A program made the position numbers and the translations under genes. From Auanema rhodensis (Eukaryota > Nematoda > Chromadorea > Rhabditida > Rhabditidae): DNA of 64,000 bases. Numbering within the stretch: position 1 is the first letter of the stretch; the number at the start of each line of letters is the position of its first letter. Location: positions 18,104,001-18,168,000 of the forward strand of contig OZ059897.1 in assembly GCA_964057225.1 (NCBI GenBank), read 5' to 3'. The notes beneath the pieces are model-generated. The model was not told the origin of the DNA and ran no database searches. It was given only the letters and a program-made list of their open reading frames with translations. This document shows positions 1 to 12,105 of the stretch, piece by piece.

Positions 1-297
1 TCCAAAAACATTTTGACAAAAATTTTTTCGAAAAATTTCAAAATAATTTAGCAAAAAGTAGATGTTTTTAGATTCCATTTTTCAAGGCAAAGACGATGGA
101 CAATGTTATTCAACGAAAAAATTAATTCTTCAGGGTGAAAATCGAGGATATAAGTGTGAACTTATATCAGTTGATATCTCGGTGCATTTTTAAGCTAGCG
201 CAAATCTGATAACACAGATCGACGCAGCTTAAAAATCCGCATCGAATGCACTATACTACATCGAGAAACGCTCAATACAAAAATTAGTTATAATCGT
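1..297 (+). repeat. Partial satellite unit at left edge
   Basis: This is the 3' 297 bases of a unit cut by the window edge. It carries the GAGGATATAAG, CATCGAG and GCTCAAT variants. That combination recurs in every third unit of the block that follows, so the three-unit repeat continues to the left of the window. Confidence 0.95.
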
Positions 298-319
298 TTG
301 AAAAATGATGCATTAGTGT

Positions 320-347
320 ATGTTGAGTTTCCATGTACACTCAACAT
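320..347 (+). other. Inverted repeat 1 (representative unit)
   Basis: Nine-base arms ATGTTGAGT and ACTCAACAT surround a 10-base loop (unit positions 23-50). The ACTTAAC variant changes one C to T, which leaves a G-T pair in place of G-C, so folding in RNA would survive. The CCATATACAC variant falls in the loop and creates an alternative pairing of GTGTAT with ATACAC. Present in essentially every unit. Confidence 0.85.
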
Positions 348-374
348 TGCTTCCAAAAACATTTTGACAAAAAT

Positions 375-386
375 TTTTTCGAAAAA
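375..386 (+). other. Perfect 12-base palindrome with central TTCGAA (representative)
   Basis: TTTTTCGAAAAA is self-complementary, at unit positions 78-89, and contains a BstBI site. The base just left of it is the T/G/C variable site (AAATTTTTTC, AAATGTTTTC, AAACTTTTTC). The G and C variants shorten the left T run by one or two, but the central eight bases remain. Confidence 0.85.
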
Positions 387-497
387 TTTCAAAATAGTTT
401 AGCAAAAAGTAGATGTTTTTAGATTCCATTTTTCAAGGCAAAGACGATGGACAATGTTATTCAACGAAAAAATTAATTCTTCAGGGTGAAAATCGAA

Positions 498-519
498 GAT
501 ATAAGTGTGAACTTATATC
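498..519 (+). other. Inverted repeat 2 with GTGA loop (representative)
   Basis: Perfect nine-base arms GATATAAGT and ACTTATATC flank the four bases GTGA (unit positions 201-222). As RNA this is a stem closed by a GNRA-type tetraloop. The region scarcely varies between units. One unit changes the loop to GTAA (33728), still GNRA, and one breaks a single pair (33381). A competing hairpin, ATATCA with TGATAT around GT, overlaps its right arm (515-528). The adjoining EcoRV site GATATC is at 524-529. Confidence 0.88.
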
Positions 520-536
520 AGTTGATATCTCGGTGC

Positions 537-587
537 ATTTTTAAGCTAGCGCAAATCTGATAACACAGATCGACGCAGCTTAAAAAT
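537..587 (+). other. Inverted repeat 3, 51-base imperfect hairpin (representative)
   Basis: Outer arms ATTTTTAAGCT and AGCTTAAAAAT pair over 11 bases, then GCG with CGC past a single bulged A, then ATCTG with CAGAT past a three-by-three internal loop, closed by ATAACA (unit positions 240-290). This totals 19 pairs. Sub-family variants GCATTTTCGAGC, GCATATTTAAG and AGCTCAAAA all weaken the outer stem, and I see no compensating change on the other side. The inner part is almost constant, with one exception near 58009. The NheI site GCTAGC lies in the left arm. Confidence 0.85.
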
Positions 588-3500
588 CCGCATCGAATGC
601 ACTATACTACATTGAGAAACGCTTAATACAAAAATTAGTTATAATCGTTTGAAAAATGATGCATTAGTGTATGTTGAGTTTCCATGTACACTCAACATTG
701 CTTCCAAAAACATTTTGACAAAAATTTTTTCGAAAAATTTCAAAATAATTTAGCAAAAAGTAGATGTTTTTAGATTCCATTTTTCAAGGCAAAGACGATG
801 GACAATGTTATTCAACGAAAAAATTAATTCTTCAGGGTGAAAATCGAAGATATAAGTGTGAACTTATATCAGTTGATATCTCGGTGCATTTTTAAGCTAG
901 CGTAAATCTGATAACACAGATCGACGCAGCTTAAAAATCCGCATCGAATGCACTATACTACATTGAGAAACGCTTAATACAAAAATTAGTTATAATCGTT
1001 TGAAAAATGATGCATTAGTGTATGTTGAGTTTCCATGTACACTCAACATTGCTTCCAAAAACATTTTGACAAAAATTTTTTCGAAAAATTTCAAAATAAT
1101 TTAGCAAAAAGTAGATGTTTTTAGATTCCATTTTTCAAGGCAAAGACGATGGACAATGTTATTCAACGAAAAAATTAATTCTTCAGGGTGAAAATCGAAG
1201 ATATAAGTGTGAACTTATATCAGTTGATATCTCGGTGCATTTTTAAGCTAGCGCAAATCTGATAACACAGATCGACGCAGCTTAAAAATCCGCATCGAAT
1301 GCACTATACTACATTGAGAAACGCTTAATACAAAAATTAGTTATAATCGTTTGAAAAATGATGCATTAGTGTATGTTGAGTTTCCATGTACACTCAACAT
1401 TGCTTCCAAAAACATTTTGACAAAAATTTTTTCGAAAAATTTCAAAATAATTTAGCAAAAAGTAGATGTTTTTAGATTCCATTTTTCAAGGCAAAGACGA
1501 TGGACAATGTTATTCAACGAAAAAATTAATTCTTCAGGGTGAAAATCGAGGATATAAGTGTGAACTTATATCAGTTGATATCTCGGTGCATTTTTAAGCT
1601 AGCGCAAATCTGATAACACAGATCGACGCAGCTTAAAAATCCGCATCGAATGCACTATACTACATCGAGAAACGCTCAATACAAAAATTAGTTATAATCG
1701 TTTGAAAAATGATGCATTAGTGTATGTTGAGTTTCCATGTACACTTAACATTGCTTCCAAAAACATTTTGACAAAAATTTTTTCGAAAAATTTCAAAATA
1801 GTTTACCAAAAAGTAGATGTTTTTAGATTCCATTTTTCAAGGCAAAGACGATGGACAATGTTATTCAACGAAAAAATTAATTCTTCAGGGTGAAAATCGA
1901 AGATATAAGTGTGAACTTATATCAGTTGATATCTCGGTGCATTTTTAAGCTAGCGTAAATCTGATAACACAGATCGACGCAGCTTAAAAATCCGCATCGA
2001 ATGCACTATACTACATTGAGAAACGCTTAATACAAAAATTAGTTATAATCGTTTGAAAAATGATGCATTAGTGTATGTTGAGTTTCCATGTACACTCAAC
2101 ATTGCTTCCAAAAACATTTTGACAAAAATTTTTTCGAAAAATTTCAAAATAATTTAGCAAAAAGTAGATGTTTTTAGATTCCATTTTTCAAGGCAAAGAC
2201 GATGGACAATGTTATTCAACGAAAAAATTAATTCTTCAGGGTGAAAATCGAAGATATAAGTGTGAACTTATATCAGTTGATATCTCGGTGCATTTTTAAG
2301 CTAGCGCAAATCTGATAACACAGATCGACGCAGCTTAAAAATCCGCATCGAATGCACTATACTACATTGAGAAACGCTTAATACAAAAATTAGTTATAAT
2401 CGTTTGAAAAATGATGCATTAGTGTATGTTGAGTTTCCATGTACACTCAACATTGCTTCCAAAAACATTTTGACAAAAATTTTTTCGAAAAATTTCAAAA
2501 TAATTTAGCAAAAAGTAGATGTTTTTAGATTCCATTTTTCAAGGCAAAGACGATGGACAATGTTATTCAACGAAAAAATTAATTCTTCAGGGTGAAAATC
2601 GAGGATATAAGTGTGAACTTATATCAGTTGATATCTCGGTGCATTTTTAAGCTAGCGCAAATCTGATAACACAGATCGACGCAGCTTAAAAATCCGCATC
2701 GAATGCACTATACTACATCGAGAAACGCTCAATACAAAAATTAGTTATAATCGTTTGAAAAATGATGCATTAGTGTATGTTGAGTTTCCATGTACACTTA
2801 ACATTGCTTCCAAAAACATTTTGACAAAAATTTTTTCGAAAAATTTCAAAATAGTTTACCAAAAAGTAGATGTTTTTAGATTCCATTTTTCAAGGCAAAG
2901 ACGATGGACAATGTTATTCAACGAAAAAATTAATTCTTCAGGGTGAAAATCGAAGATATAAGTGTGAACTTATATCAGTTGATATCTCGGTGCATTTTTA
3001 AGCTAGCGTAAATCTGATAACACAGATCGACGCAGCTTAAAAATCCGCATCGAATGCACTATACTACATTGAGAAACGCTTAATACAAAAATTAGTTATA
3101 ATCGTTTGAAAAATGATGCATTAGTGTATGTTGAGTTTCCATGTACACTCAACATTGCTTCCAAAAACATTTTGACAAAAATTTTTTCGAAAAATTTCAA
3201 AATAATTTAGCAAAAAGTAGATGTTTTTAGATTTCATTTTTCAAGGCAAAGACGATGGACAATGTTATTCAACGAAAAAATTAATTCTTCAGGGTGAAAA
3301 TCGAAGATATAAGTGTGAACTTATATCAGTTGATATCTCGGTGCATTTTTAAGCTAGCGCAAATCTGATAACACAGATCGACGCAGCTTAAAAATCCGCA
3401 TCGAATGCACTATACTACATTGAGAAACGCTTAATACAAAAATTAGTTATAATCGTTTGAAAAATGATGCATTAGTGTATGTTGAGTTTCCATGTACACT

Positions 3501-4860
3501 CAACATTGCTTCCAAAAACATTTTGACAAAAATTTTTTCGAAAAATTTCAAAATAATTTAGCAAAAAGTAGATGTTTTTAGATTCCATTTTTCAAGGCAA
3601 AGACGATGGACAATGTTATTCAACGAAAAAATTAATTCTTCAGGGTGAAAATCGAGGATATAAGTGTGAACTTATATCAGTTGATATCTCGGTACATTTT
3701 TAAGCTAGCGCAAATCTGATAACACAGATCGACGCAGCTTAAAAATCCGCATCGAATGCACTATACTACATCGAGAAACGCTCAATACAAAAATTAGTTA
3801 TAATCGTTTGAAAAATGATGCATTAGTGTATGTTGAGTTTCCATGTACACTCAACATTGCTTCCAAAAACATTTTGACAAAAATTTTTTCGAAAAATTTC
3901 AAAATAATTTAGCAAAAAGTAGATGTTTTTAGATTCCATTTTTCAAGGCAAAGACGATGGACAATGTTATTCAACGAAAAAATTAATTCTTCAGGGTGAA
4001 AATCGAAGATATAAGTGTGAACTTATATCAGTTGATATCTCGGTGCATTTTTAAGCTAGCGTAAATCTGATAACACAGATCGACGCAGCTTAAAAATCCG
4101 GATCGAATGCACTATACTACATTGAGAAACGCTTAATACAAAAATTAGTTATAATCGTTTGAAAAATGATGCATTAGTGTATGTTGAGTTTCCATGTACA
4201 CTCAACATTGCTTCCAAAAACATTTTGACAAAAATTTTTTCGAAAAATTTCAAAATAATTTAGCAAAAAGTAGATGTTTTTAGATTCCATTTTTCAAGGC
4301 AAAGACGATGGACAATGTTATTCAACGAAAAAATTAATTCTTCAGGGTGAAAATCGAAGATATAAGTGTGAACTTATATCAGTTGATATCTCGGTGCATT
4401 TTTAAGCTAGCGCAAATCTGATAACACAGATCGACGCAGCTTAAAAATCCGCATCGAATGCACTATACTACATTGAGAAACGCTTAATACAAAAATTAGT
4501 TATAATCGTTTGAAAAATGATGCATTAGTGTATGTTGAGTTTCCATGTACACTCAACATTGCTTCCAAAAACATTTTGACAAAAATTTTTTCGAAAAATT
4601 TCAAAATAATTTAGCAAAAAGTGGATGTTTTTAGATTCCATTTTTCAAGGCAAAGACGATGGACAATGTTATTCAACGAAAAAATTAATTCTTCAGGGTG
4701 AAAATCGAGGATATAAGTGTGAACTTATATCAGTTGATATCTCGGTGCATTTTTAAGCTAGCGCAAATCTGATAACACAGATCGACGCAGCTTAAAAATC
4801 CGCATCGAATGCACTATACTACATCGAGAAACGCTCAATACAAAAATTAGTTATAATCGT

Positions 4861-7800
4861 TTGAAAAATGATGCATTAGTGTATGTTGAGTTTCCATGTA
4901 CACTCAACATTGCTTCCAAAAACATTTTGACAAAAATTTTTTCGAAAAATTTCAAAATAATTTAGCAAAAAGTAGATGTTTTTAGATTCCATTTTTCAAG
5001 GCAAAGACGATGGACAATGTTATTCAACGAAAAAATTAATTCTTCAGGGTGAAAATCGAGGATATAAGTGTGAACTTATATCAGTTGATATCTCGGTGCA
5101 TTTTTAAGCTAGCGCAAATCTGATAACACAGATCGACGCAGCTTAAAAATCCGCATCGAATGCACTATACTACATTGAGAAACGCTTAATACAAAAATTA
5201 GTTATAATCGTTTGAAAAATGATGCATTAGTGTATGTTGAGTTTCCATGTACACTCAACATTGCTTCCAAAAACATTTTGACAAAAATTTTTTCGAAAAA
5301 TTTCAAAATAATTTAGCAAAAAGTAGATGTTTTTAGATTCCATTTTTCAAGGCAAAGACGATGGACAATGTTATTCAACGAAAAAATTAATTCTTCAGGG
5401 TGAAAATCGAAGATATAAGTGTGAACTTATATCAGTTGATATCTCGGTGCATTTTTAAGCTAGCGTAAATCTGATAACACAGATCGACGCAGCTTAAAAA
5501 TCCGGATCGAATGCACTATACTACATTGAGAAACGCTTAATACAAAAATTAGTTATAATCGTTTGAAAAATGATGCATTAGTGTATGTTGAGTTTCCATG
5601 TACACTCAACATTGCTTCCAAAAACATTTTGACAAAAATTTTTTCGAAAAATTTCAAAATAATTTAGCAAAAAGTAGATGTTTTTAGATTCCATTTTTCA
5701 AGGCAAAGACGATGGACAATGTTATTCAACGAAAAAATTAATTCTTCAGGGTGAAAATCGAGGATATAAGTGTGAACTTATATCAGTTGATATCTCGGTG
5801 CATTTTTAAGCTAGCGCAAATCTGATAACACAGATCGACGCAGCTTAAAAATCCGCATCGAATGCACTATACTACATCGAGAAACGCTCAATACAAAAAT
5901 TAGTTATAATCGTTTGAAAAATGATGCATTAGTGTATGTTGAGTTTCCATGTACACTCAACATTGCTTCCAAAAACATTTTGACAAAAATTTTTTCGAAA
6001 AATTTCAAAATAATTTAGCAAAAAGTAGATGTTTTTAGATTCCATTTTTCAAGGCAAAGACGATGGACAATGTTATTCAACGAAAAAATTAATTCTTCAG
6101 GGTGAAAATCGAAGATATAAGTGTGAACTTATATCAGTTGATATCTCGGTGCATTTTTAAGCTAGCGTAAATCTGATAACACAGATCGACGCAGCTTAAA
6201 AATCCGCATCGAATGCACTATACTACATTGAGAAACGCTTAATACAAAAATTAGTTATAATCGTTTGAAAAATGATGCATTAGTGTATGTTGAGTTTCCA
6301 TGTACACTCAACATTGCTTCCAAAAACATTTTGACAAAAATTTTTTCGAAAAATTTCAAAATAATTTAGCAAAAAGTAGATGTTTTTAGATTCCATTTTT
6401 CAAGGCAAAGACGATGGACAATGTTATTCAACGAAAAAATTAATTCTTCAGGGTGAAAATCGAGGATATAAGTGTGAACTTATATCAGTTGATATCTCGG
6501 TGCATTTTTAAGCTAGCGCAAATCTGATAACACAGATCGACGCAGCTTAAAAATCCGCATCGAATGCACTATACTACATCGAGAAACGCTCAATACAAAA
6601 ATTAGTTATAATCGTTTGAAAAATGATGCATTAGTGTATGTTGAGTTTCCATGTACACTCAACATTGCTTCCAAAAACATTTTGACAAAAATTTTTTCGA
6701 AAAATTTCAAAATAATTTAGCAAAAAGTAGATGTTTTTAGATTCCATTTTTCAAGGCAAAGACGATGGACAATGTTATTCAACGAAAAAATTAATTCTTC
6801 AGGGTGAAAATCGAAGATATAAGTGTGAACTTATATCAGTTGATATCTCGGTGCATTTTTAAGCTAGCGCAAATCTGATAACACAGATCGACGCAGCTTA
6901 AAAATCCGCATCGAATGCACTATACTACATCGAGAAACGCTCAATACAAAAATTAGTTATAATCGTTTGAAAAATGATGCATTAGTGTATGTTGAGTTTC
7001 CATGTACACTTAACATTGCTTCCAAAAACATTTTGACAAAAATTTTTTCGAAAAATTTCAAAATAGTTTACCAAAAAGTAGATGTTTTTAGATTCCATTT
7101 TTCAAGGCAAAGACGATGGACAATGTTATTCAACGAAAAAATTAATTCTTCAGGGTGAAAATCGAGGATATAAGTGTGAACTTATATCAGTTGATATCTC
7201 GGTGCATTTTTAAGCTAGCGTAAATCTGATAACACAGATCGACGCAGCTTAAAAATCCGGATCGAATGCACTATACTACATTGAGAAACGCTTAATACAA
7301 AAATTAGTTATAATCGTTTGAAAAATGATGCATTAGTGTATGTTGAGTTTCCATGTACACTCAACATTGCTTCCAAAAACATTTTGACAAAAATTTTTTC
7401 GAAAAATTTCAAAATAGTTTACCAAAAAGTAGATGTTTTTAGATTCCATTTTTCAAGGCAAAGACGATGGACAATGTTATTCAACGAAAAAATTAATTCT
7501 TCAGGGTGAAAATCGAGGATATAAGTGTGAACTTATATCAGTTGATATCTCGGTGCATTTTTAAGCTAGCGTAAATCTGATAACACAGATCGACGCAGCT
7601 TAAAAATCCGGATCGAATGCACTATACTACATTGAGAAACGCTTAATACAAAAATTAGTTATAATCGTTTGAAAAATGATGCATTAGTGTATGTTGAGTT
7701 TCCATGTACACTCAACATTGCTTCCAAAAACATTTTGACAAAAATTTTTTCGAAAAATTTCAAAATAATTTAGCAAAAAGTAGATGTTTTTAGATTCCAT

Positions 7801-8019
7801 TTTTCAAGGCAAAGACGATGGACAATGTTATTCAACGAAAAAATTAATTCTTCAGGGTGAAAATCGAGGATATAAGTGTGAACTTATATCAGTTGATATC
7901 TCGGTGCATTTTTAAGCTAGCGCAAATCTGATAACACAGATCGACGCAGCTTAAAAATCCGCATCGAATGCACTATACTACATCGAGAAACGCTCAATAC
8001 AAAAATTAGTTATAATCGT
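4861..8019 (+). repeat. Irregular block with two-unit patterns
   Basis: The three-unit order breaks down here. From 5563 to 6615 the pattern is two-unit: GAGG with CATCGAG, then GAAG with GCGTAAAT, then GAGG with CATCGAG. The units at 6967 and 7318 are a near-identical adjacent pair, both with GTTTACC, GAGG, GCGTAAAT and CCGGATC. I see them differ at ACTTAAC versus ACTCAAC, which looks like a local single-unit duplication. Confidence 0.85.
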
Positions 8020-8595
8020 TTGAAAAATGATGCATTAGTGTATGTTGAGTTTCCATGTACACTCAACATTGCTTCCAAAAACATTTTGACAAAAATTTTT
8101 TCGAAAAATTTCAAAATAATTTAGCAAAAAGTAGATGTTTTTAGATTCCATTTTTCAAGGCAAAGACGATGGACAATGTTATTCAACGAAAAAATTAATT
8201 CTTCAGGGTGAAAATCGAAGATATAAGTGTGAACTTATATCAGTTGATATCTCGGTGCATTAGTGTATGTTGAGTTTCCATGTACACTCAACATTGCTTC
8301 CAAAAACATTTTGACAAAAATTTTTTCGAAAAATTTCAAAATAATTTAGCAAAAAGTAGATGTTTTTAGATTCCATTTTTCAAGGCAAAGACGATGGACA
8401 ATGTTATTCAACGAAAAAATTAATTCTTCAGGGTGAAAATCGAAGATATAAGTGTGAACTTATATCAGTTGATATCTCGGTGCATTTTTAAGCTAGCGTA
8501 AATCTGATAACACAGATCGACGCAGCTTAAAAATCCGCATCGAATGCACTATACTACATTGAGAAACGCTTAATACAAAAATTAGTTATAATCGT
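8020..8595 (+). repeat. Fused unit pair with 126 bp deletion
   Basis: Two units are joined with 126 bp missing, so the stretch is 576 bp instead of 702. After GATATCTCGG the sequence passes through TGCATT (8256-8261) directly into AGTGTATGTTGAG. In intact units TGCATT occurs twice, 126 bp apart, for example at 7905 and 8031, so only one copy remains here. This is the classic mark of deletion between short direct repeats. It shifts the phase of all later units by 225 bp and is the only large length change I found in the window. Confidence 0.97.
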
Positions 8596-9999
8596 TTGAA
8601 AAATGATGCATTAGTGTATGTTGAGTTTCCATGTACACTCAACATTGCTTCCAAAAACATTTTGACAAAAATTTTTTCGAAAAATTTCAAAATAATTTAG
8701 CAAAAAGTAGATGTTTTTAGATTCCATTTTTCAAGGCAAAGACGATGGACAATGTTATTCAACGAAAAAATTAATTCTTCAGGGTGAAAATCGAGGATAT
8801 AAGTGTGAACTTATATCAGTTGATATCTCGGTGCATTTTTAAGCTAGCGCAAATCTGATAACACAGATCGACGCAGCTTAAAAATCCGCATCGAATGCAC
8901 TATACTACATCGAGAAACGCTCAATACAAAAATTAGTTATAATCGTTTGAAAAATGATGCATTAGTGTATGTTGAGTTTCCATGTACACTCAACATTGCT
9001 TCCAAAAACATTTTGACAAAAATTTTTTCGAAAAATTTCAAAATAATTTAGCAAAAAGTAGATGTTTTTAGATTCCATTTTTCAAGGCAAAGACGATGGA
9101 CAATGTTATTCAACGAAAAAATTAATTCTTCAGGGTGAAAATCGAAGATATAAGTGTGAACTTATATCAGTTGATATCTCGGTGCATTTTTAAGCTAGCG
9201 TAAATCTGATAACACAGATCGACGCAGCTTAAAAATCCGCATCGAATGCACTATACTACATTGAGAAACGCTTAATACAAAAATTAGTTATAATCGTTTG
9301 AAAAATGATGCATTAGTGTATGTTGAGTTTCCATGTACACTCAACATTGCTTCCAAAAACATTTTGACAAAAATTTTTTCGAAAAATTTCAAAATAATTT
9401 AGCAAAAAGTAGATGTTTTTAGATTCCATTTTTCAAGGCAAAGACGATGGACAATGTTATTCAACGAAAAAATTAATTCTTCAGGGTGAAAATCGAGGAT
9501 ATAAGTGTGAACTTATATCAGTTGATATCTCGGTGCATTTTTAAGCTAGCGCAAATCTGATAACACAGATCGACGCAGCTTAAAAATCCGCATCGAATGC
9601 ACTATACTACATCGAGAAACGCTCAATACAAAAATTAGTTATAATCGTTTGAAAAATGATGCATTAGTGTATGTTGAGTTTCCATGTACACTCAACATTG
9701 CTTCCAAAAACATTTTGACAAAAATTTTTTCGAAAAATTTCAAAATAATTTAGCAAAAAGTAGATGTTTTTAGATTCCATTTTTCAAGGCAAAGACGATG
9801 GACAATGTTATTCAACGAAAAAATTAATTCTTCAGGGTGAAAATCGAAGATATAAGTGTGAACTTATATCAGTTGATATCTCGGTGCATTTTTAAGCTAG
9901 CGTAAATCTGATAACACAGATCGACGCAGCTTAAAAATCCGCATCGAATGCACTATACTACATTGAGAAACGCTTAATACAAAAATTAGTTATAATCGT
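8596..9999 (+). repeat. Two-unit higher-order repeat (702 bp), first block
   Basis: Four units alternate strictly. The odd units carry GAGGATATAAG, GCGCAAAT, CATCGAG and GCTCAAT. The even units carry GAAGATATAAG, GCGTAAAT, CATTGAG and GCTTAAT. The same pair occurs at 5563-6264 upstream of the deletion, so the two stretches were probably one array before the units at 6616-7668 were inserted or rearranged. Confidence 0.88.
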
Positions 10000-12105
10000 T
10001 TGAAAAATGATGCATTAGTGTATGTTGAGTTTCCATGTACACTCAACATTGCTTCCAAAAACATTTTGACAAAAATTTTTTCGAAAAATTTCAAAATAAT
10101 TTAGCAAAAAGTAGATGTTTTTAGATTCCATTTTTCAAGGCAAAGACGATGGACAATGTTATTCAACGAAAAAATTAATTCTTCAGGGTGAAAATCGAGG
10201 ATATAAGTGTGAACTTATATCAGTTGATATCTCGGTGCATTTTTAAGCTAGCGCAAATCTGATAACACAGATCGACGCAGCTTAAAAATCCGCATCGAAT
10301 GCACTATACTACATTGAGAAACGCTTAATACAAAAATTAGTTATAATCGTTTGAAAAATGATGCATTAGTGTATGTTGAGTTTCCATGTACACTCAACAT
10401 TGCTTCCAAAAACATTTTGACAAAAATTTTTTCGAAAAATTTCAAAATAATTTAGCAAAAAGTAGATGTTTTTAGATTCCATTTTTCAAGGCAAAGACGA
10501 TGGACAATGTTATTCAACGAAAAAATTAATTCTTCAGGGTGAAAATCGAAGATATAAGTGTGAACTTATATCAGTTGATATCTCGGTGCATTTTTAAGCT
10601 AGCGCAAATCTGATAACACAGATCGACGCAGCTTAAAAATCCGCATCGAATGCACTATACTACATCGAGAAACGCTCAATACAAAAATTAGTTATAATCG
10701 TTTGAAAAATGATGCATTAGTGTATGTTGAGTTTCCATGTACACTTAACATTGCTTCCAAAAACATTTTGACAAAAATTTTTTCGAAAAATTTCAAAATA
10801 GTTTACCAAAAAGTAGATGTTTTTAGATTCCATTTTTCAAGGCAAAGACGATGGACAATGTTATTCAACGAAAAAATTAATTCTTCAGGGTGAAAATCGA
10901 AGATATAAGTGTGAACTTATATCAGTTGATATCTCGGTGCATTTTTAAGCTAGCGCAAATCTGATAACACAGATCGACGCAGCTTAAAAATCCGCATCGA
11001 ATGCACTATACTACATTGAGAAACGCTTAATACAAAAATTAGTTATAATCGTTTGAAAAATGATGCATTAGTGTATGTTGAGTTTCCATGTACACTCAAC
11101 ATTGCTTCCAAAAACATTTTGACAAAAATTTTTTCGAAAAATTTCAAAATAATTTAGCAAAAAGTAGATGTTTTCAGATTCCATTTTTCAAGGCAAAGAC
11201 GATGGACAATGTTATTCAACGAAAAAATTAATTCTTCAGGGTGAAAATCGAAGATATAAGTGTGAACTTATATCAGTTGATATCTCGGTGCATTTTTAAG
11301 CTAGCGCAAATCTGATAACACAGATCGACGCAGCTTAAAAATCCGCATCGAATGCACTATACTACATTGAGAAACGCTTAATACAAAAATTAGTTATAAT
11401 CGTTTGAAAAATGATGCATTAGTGTATGTTGAGTTTCCATGTACACTTAACATTGCTTCCAAAAACATTTTGACAAAAATTTTTTCGAAAAATTTCAAAA
11501 TAATTTAGCAAAAAGTAGATGTTTTTAGATTCCATTTTTCAAGGCAAAGACGATGGACAATGTTATTCAACGAAAAAATTAATTCTTCAGGGTGAAAATC
11601 GAAGATATAAGTGTGAACTTATATCAGTTGATATCTCGGTGCATTTTTAAGCTAGCGTAAATCTGATAACACAGATCGACGCAGCTTAAAAATCCGCATC
11701 GAATGCACTATACTACATTGAGAAACGCTTAATACAAAAATTAGTTATAATCGTTTGAAAAATGATGCATTAGTGTATGTTGAGTTTCCATGTACACTCA
11801 ACATTGCTTCCAAAAACATTTTGACAAAAATTTTTTCGAAAAATTTCAAAATAATTTAGCAAAAAGTAGATGTTTTTAGATTCCATTTTTCAAGGCAAAG
11901 ACGATGGACAATGTTATTCAACGAAAAAATTAATTCTTCAGGGTGAAAATCGAGGATATAAGTGTGAACTTATATCAGTTGATATCTCGGTGCATTTTTA
12001 AGCTAGCGCAAATCTGATAACACAGATCGACGCAGCTTAAAAATCCGCATCGAATGCACTATACTACATTGAGAAACGCTTAATACAAAAATTAGTTATA
12101 ATCGT
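10000..12105 (+). repeat. Mixed-order satellite units
   Basis: Six complete units without a clear higher-order period. The unit at 10702 has ACTTAAC and GTTTACC. The unit at 11053 has a private T to C change near 11175 (GTTTTCAG). The unit at 11404 has ACTTAAC but keeps ATTTAGC, so it combines markers that are usually linked. Nothing else is seen here. Confidence 0.85.

Larger units (their letters stand above)
298..4860 (+). repeat. Three-unit higher-order repeat (1053 bp)
   Basis: Thirteen units follow a period of three. One unit has GAAGATATAAG with GCGTAAAT, the next has GAAGATATAAG with GCGCAAAT, and the third has GAGGATATAAG with CATCGAG and GCTCAAT. The third type ends at 1701, 2754, 3807 and 4860, exactly 1053 bp apart. 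The first unit, at 298, departs slightly: it has GTTTAGC and lacks GCGTAAAT. Copies carry private changes such as G to A at 3694 (GGTACATTTTT) and GTGGATG near 4621. The first-type units at 1702 and 2755 have GTTTACC in place of ATTTAGC. Confidence 0.9.

Noticed and set aside
454-478. CENP-B box on the minus strand (TTTCGTTGAATAACA)
   Set aside because: The first eight bases fit the known box, but the essential CGGG part is absent. I count about 10 of 17 positions and five of nine core positions, which is not enough.
537-587. tRNA-like gene or RNA polymerase III promoter around the 51-base hairpin
   Set aside because: No cloverleaf and no A or B box (no GGTTCGA-type sequence) near it.
553-630. 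Hammerhead ribozyme, as known from some animal satellites
   Set aside because: CTGATAA followed by GAAAC looks superficially similar, but the required CTGATGA core is changed at an essential base and no proper stem joins it to GAAA. The minus strand also lacks the core.
595-680. Ancient internal duplication: TGCACTATACTACATTGAG resembles TGCATTAGTGTATGTTGAG 62 bp further on
   Set aside because: About 13 of 19 positions match, but the likeness does not extend outward, so chance in A+T-rich sequence is not excluded.
1702-1893. 63-codon open frame, recurring in about 32 units such as 2755, 6967, 17371 and 47206
   Set aside because: It begins with TTG, not ATG, and is open only because ATTTAGC is changed to GTTTACC, which removes a TAG. 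The copies are as similar as the surrounding non-coding satellite, there is no conserved domain, and the pattern follows the spread of one unit type.
298-4860. A repeat protein encoded across units, since 351 is divisible by three
   Set aside because: The frame is kept from unit to unit, but stop codons recur within each unit in the frames I read, so no frame stays open across units.
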